A stretch of 17,479 nt of DNA from Flavobacteriales bacterium (GTDB lineage Bacteria; Bacteroidota; Bacteroidia; Flavobacteriales; Flavobacteriaceae), in contig PDQE01000018.1 in assembly GCA_002747735.1 (NCBI GenBank), forward strand, positions 1 to 17,479, written 5' to 3'. Positions 15,766 through 17,479 of the stretch are shown one piece after another. The notes below the pieces were generated by a model that was given only the letters and a program-made list of their open reading frames with translations, was not told where the DNA came from and did not search any database. Position numbers and translations under genes: made by a program. Positions within the stretch are counted from its first letter, which is position 1, and each line of letters begins with the position of its first letter.

Positions 15766-16980
15766 TTAGGTTAGCATTAAACAGGCTTTTTTTATACCTT
15801 CTTCCAATCTGTCTATCTCTTCTTTGGTATTGTAAAAAGCAAATGAAGCCCTTACTGTACCGGGAATTTTAAAATAATCCATAATGGGTTGGGTACAGTG
15901 GTGTCCGGTACGTACGGCAATGCCCATTTTGTCCAGAATGGTGCCTATGTCATACGGATGAATATCTTTAATGTTAAAAGAAATAACGGAAGTTTTTTCC
16001 GGGCCGGTACCATAAATTTTAAGTCCGTCTGTTTTTAATAACTTTTTTGTAGCATAAGCCAATAATTTCTGTTCATACCCGGCAATGTTTTCCATGCCAA
16101 TGGCATTGAGGTAATCTAAAGCTGCCCCAAAAGCAATACCGCCACAGACATTGGGGGTGCCGGCTTCAAATTTATGTGGCAAATCGGCATAGGTGGTTTT
16201 TTTAAAAGTTACTTCTTTTATCATTTCGCCACCGCCCTGATAGGGTGGTAATTTCTCCAGCAATGTTTCTTTTCCGTATAAAAACCCTATGCCGGTGGGC
16301 CCGCACATTTTATGGGCGGAGGCCACGTAAAAATCCACGTCCAAATCTCGGACATCAACCTGTAAATGCGGGGCGGCTTGGGCACCGTCTATCAGAACTT
16401 TTGCTCCGGCATCATGAGCCCGGGCTATAATTTCCTTTACAGGATTTATCGTACCCAAAGCATTAGAAATATGGTTAACAACTACTAATTTAGTATTATT
16501 GGAAAGCAAATTTTTATAGGCATCCAACTCTAAAGCTCCTTCATCGTTCATAGGAATAACCTTTAAAACCGCCCCTGTTTTCTCGCAAAGCATCTGCCAA
16601 GGAACAATATTAGAATGGTGTTCTAATGCGGAAAGGATAATTTCATCGCCTTTTTGCAAGATAGATGTATAACCGTTAGCAACCAGATTAATACCGTGAG
16701 TTGTGCCGGAAGTAAAAATAACTTCGCAGGTGTGAGTAATGTTAAAATGAGCCCGTATCTTTTCACGGGCTTGTTCGTAGGCATCCGTAGCTTCCTGACT
16801 CAGGGTATGTACGCCGCGGTGTATATTGGCATTGTAGCGTTGGTAATAGTCAATAATTACATCTATAACTTGCCGTGGTGTTTGCGAAGTAGCTGCATTG
16901 TCAAAATATACCAGTGGTTGTCCGTACAATTTTTGTTGTAAAATGGGGAAGTCTTTTCGTATTTTATTAATATCAAACAT
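15766..16980 (-). CDS. sufS: Cysteine desulfurase SufS
   Basis: A 404-residue PLP-dependent class-V aminotransferase-fold enzyme that takes sulfur from L-cysteine as an enzyme-bound persulfide for Fe-S cluster assembly by the SUF system, leaving alanine. The N-terminus FPILQQKLYGQPLVYFDNAA (11-30) is typical of the SufS (group II) branch. HHSN (121-124), DGAQ (198-201) and the PLP lysine Lys224 in ASAHKMCGPTG are present, as is the persulfide cysteine Cys362 in RTGHHCTQPIM, set in the short lobe of group II enzymes. Length is normal (about 405). The gene stands alone: no sufBCD or sufE lies within reach, with 499 non-coding bases upstream and the unrelated GLPGLI gene 121 bases downstream. 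SufS is preferred over CsdA because of the conserved N-terminus and length. Confidence 0.95.
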   Translation of the reverse strand: MFDINKIRKDFPILQQKLYGQPLVYFDNAATSQTPRQVIDVIIDYYQRYNANIHRGVHTLSQEATDAYEQAREKIRAHFNITHTCEVIFTSGTTHGINLVANGYTSILQKGDEIILSALEHHSNIVPWQMLCEKTGAVLKVIPMNDEGALELDAYKNLLSNNTKLVVVNHISNALGTINPVKEIIARAHDAGAKVLIDGAQAAPHLQVDVRDLDVDFYVASAHKMCGPTGIGFLYGKETLLEKLPPYQGGGEMIKEVTFKKTTYADLPHKFEAGTPNVCGGIAFGAALDYLNAIGMENIAGYEQKLLAYATKKLLKTDGLKIYGTGPEKTSVISFNIKDIHPYDIGTILDKMGIAVRTGHHCTQPIMDYFKIPGTVRASFAFYNTKEEIDRLEEGIKKACLMLT

Positions 16981-16997
16981 ATATTTTTATTAGCCTT

Positions 16998-17014
16998 GCC
17001 TCAGATTAAGAGGC
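16998..17014. repeat. Inverted repeat GCCTC/GAGGC in the sufS leader
   Basis: GCCTC and GAGGC are perfect reverse complements around a 7-nt loop (AGATTAA), about 20 bases upstream of the sufS ATG. If transcription starts at the box at 17120-17127, this would be a small stem close to the start codon that could affect translation. Arms of five bases are short, so confidence is low. Confidence 0.3.
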
Positions 17015-17048
17015 GTTATTGCTATTTTAACTTCAGGAAAACGTTTCC

Positions 17049-17067
17049 GGAAGGTTAATAACTTTCC
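17049..17067. repeat. Near-palindrome GGAAGGTTA-A-TAACTTTCC in the sufS leader
   Basis: Two 9-base arms flank a single A and match at 8 of 9 positions (the ninth can be a G-U pair in RNA). An adjacent palindrome AAACGTTT (17039-17046), inside GGAAA-ACG-TTTCC (17036-17048), makes two dyads side by side. The near-absent loop favours a protein-binding operator over an RNA hairpin. Fe-S genes are often controlled by dimeric regulators, so an operator is plausible, but no known consensus was matched. Confidence 0.4.
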
Positions 17068-17119
17068 TTTTTGGGGAGGATAGAAAATCACCTTTTAGTT
17101 AATTTTTCGGATGATGTCA

Positions 17120-17127
17120 CAAATCTA
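17120..17127 (-). promoter_or_regulatory. Candidate -7 promoter box TAGATTTG for sufS
   Basis: The minus strand reads TAGATTTG, a perfect TAnnTTTG match, about 140 bases upstream of the sufS ATG. It would give a leader of roughly 130 nt that contains the dyads at 16998-17067. No -33 TTG is evident. No nearer perfect box was seen. Confidence 0.45.
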
Positions 17128-17162
17128 CAAAATGCACCACTAAAATTAATTGGGTATTATAG

Positions 17163-17183
17163 TTTTTTCATCAATTGAAAAAA
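17163..17183. repeat. Hairpin TTTTTTCA/TGAAAAAA
   Basis: Perfect 8-bp arms (17163-17170 and 17176-17183) around a 5-nt loop. The stem begins with a T run and ends with an A run, so it could act as a weak bidirectional terminator or be AT-rich coincidence. Confidence 0.35.
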
Positions 17184-17189
17184 TGAACA

Positions 17190-17235
17190 AATTTATTTAA
17201 GACGATATTGGTTTAAGAGATGTTTTAAATAAATT
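17190..17235. repeat. 11-bp inverted repeat AATTTATTTAA/TTAAATAAATT
   Basis: The arms at 17190-17200 and 17225-17235 are perfect reverse complements over 11 bp, separated by 24 bp. The pure A+T content weakens its significance, but it lies in the same cluster as several other dyads. Confidence 0.4.
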
Positions 17236-17258
17236 AATAACCTGAGTTCGATTAATAT

Positions 17259-17268
17259 TGTGATCACA
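17259..17268. repeat. 10-bp palindrome TGTGATCACA
   Basis: A perfect palindrome. It joins TGTGA and TCACA, the half-sites of CRP/FNR-type regulators, but without the 6-bp spacer of a canonical CRP site. It may be an operator for another dimeric regulator or chance. Confidence 0.35.
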
Positions 17269-17309
17269 GCTTTCTTTATTTTTGATTAGAAATTTTATGA
17301 AATTTTCGA

Positions 17310-17327
17310 GTAATATCGAGATATTAC
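17310..17327. promoter_or_regulatory. 18-bp dyad GTAATATCGAGATATTAC, copy 1 of a repeated candidate operator
   Basis: Perfect 8-bp arms (GTAATATC and GATATTAC) flank a 2-bp centre. A second dyad of the same plan occurs at 17416-17433. Just to the left, GAAATTTT occurs twice with a 10-bp period (17289-17296, 17299-17306). The layout suggests a binding site for a dimeric DNA-binding protein; the protein is not identifiable here. Confidence 0.45.
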
Positions 17328-17392
17328 CAGGAGATTTCGGGAAATTTATGGCAAAAAGAAGAAAGTCTTAACAAGAAACATATATAACACCT

Positions 17393-17400
17393 CATCTTTG
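17393..17400 (+). promoter_or_regulatory. Candidate rightward -7 box CATCTTTG
   Basis: CATCTTTG differs by one base from TAnnTTTG and is followed by CAC, a context common at Bacteroidota start sites. It would start transcription to the right, directly into the inverted repeat at 17397-17453, toward a gene outside the window. No -33 element is evident. Confidence 0.3.
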
Positions 17401-17453
17401 CACTTAAAAACCTTTGAAATATCTTGATATTTCTTCATGCTTTTAAGTACAAA
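17397..17453. repeat. Nested inverted repeat containing dyad copy 2 (GAAATATCTTGATATTTC)
   Basis: The outer arms TTTGCACTTAAAA (17397-17409) and TTTTAAGTACAAA (17441-17453) pair at 12 of 13 positions. The inner arms GAAATATC (17416-17423) and GATATTTC (17426-17433) are perfect around TT. Short unpaired internal loops of 6-7 nt lie between. The inner 18 bp share the plan GWAATATCnnGATATTWC with the dyad at 17310-17327. It could be a structured 5' leader, an operator, or the end of a mobile element. Confidence 0.5.
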
Positions 17454-17457
17454 TCTA
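17450..17457 (-). promoter_or_regulatory. Candidate leftward -7 box TAGATTTG
   Basis: The minus strand reads TAGATTTG, a perfect TAnnTTTG match and the same octamer as the box at 17120-17127. It abuts the outer arm of the nested inverted repeat. Only 22 bases remain to the window edge, so the -33 region cannot be fully judged. It could be a distal sufS promoter or chance. Confidence 0.25.
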
Positions 17458-17479
17458 AAGTATTCTATACGTTCTGTGA

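Larger units (their letters stand above)
16981..17479. other. Long non-coding, dyad-rich region upstream of sufS
   Basis: No ORF with coding character was found in these 499 bases. The half nearest sufS (16981-17130) holds three inverted repeats and a TAGATTTG box reading toward sufS. The outer half (17160-17479) is AT-rich and holds an 8-bp hairpin, an 11-bp inverted repeat, TGTGATCACA, two copies of an 18-bp dyad and a nested inverted repeat. It may contain the promoter and operators of a rightward gene beyond the window, or debris of a mobile element. No tRNA was recognised. Confidence 0.55.

Noticed and set aside
16981..17479. CRISPR array or tRNA in the non-coding right end
   Set aside because: The repeats are palindromic pairs rather than regularly spaced direct repeats, and no cloverleaf or conserved TTCGA loop with a matching acceptor stem was found; TTCGA at 17247-17251 lacks the flanking stem.

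Overview
The window looks like chromosome from a low-GC member of the Bacteroidota, most likely a Flavobacteriia species. Evidence: a GLPGLI-family secreted protein paired with a carboxypeptidase-regulatory-domain outer-membrane receptor, an rnpA–S41 protease gene pair, -7 promoter boxes of the Bacteroidota type (TAnnTTTG) at good positions, and almost no Shine-Dalgarno sequences. All protein-coding genes but one run on the minus strand.

Positions 1-8734 (minus) are a tightly packed surface-polysaccharide operon, read from right to left. It begins with a perfect TATCTTTG promoter box and a 562-residue protein of a poorly characterised Bacteroidota family, whose C-terminal half carries the signatures of a nucleoside phosphorylase/nucleosidase fold. 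Then follow a Wzz-like inner-membrane protein, a Wzx-type flippase, a first Wzy/WaaL-like polymerase or ligase, a GT4 glycosyltransferase, a second Wzy/WaaL-like protein, and a second GT4 glycosyltransferase that runs off the left edge. Gaps are 3 to 27 bases, with one 4-base overlap. Together they would build, flip and polymerise an exported glycan; priming and export genes must lie outside the window.

Positions 8876-10889 (minus) hold rnpA, with a promoter box so close to the start codon that the mRNA is probably leaderless, followed after 4 bases by a periplasmic C-terminal processing protease of family S41. Positions 10890-11216 are a divergent non-coding gap. Positions 11217-12316 (plus) hold a glutaryl-CoA-dehydrogenase-like acyl-CoA dehydrogenase gene that appears broken: about 80-90 bases are missing near the 5' end and the reading frame shifts at the junction.

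Positions 12329-15644 (minus) encode the GLPGLI protein and the outer-membrane beta-barrel receptor, overlapping by 26 bases. Positions 15766-16980 (minus) encode the cysteine desulfurase SufS, with no other suf gene next to it. The last 499 bases have no credible gene but are rich in inverted repeats, including two copies of an 18-bp dyad (GWAATATCnnGATATTWC) about 106 bp apart, and candidate promoter boxes. I found no CRISPR array, tRNA, rRNA, intact insertion sequence or recognisable defence system.
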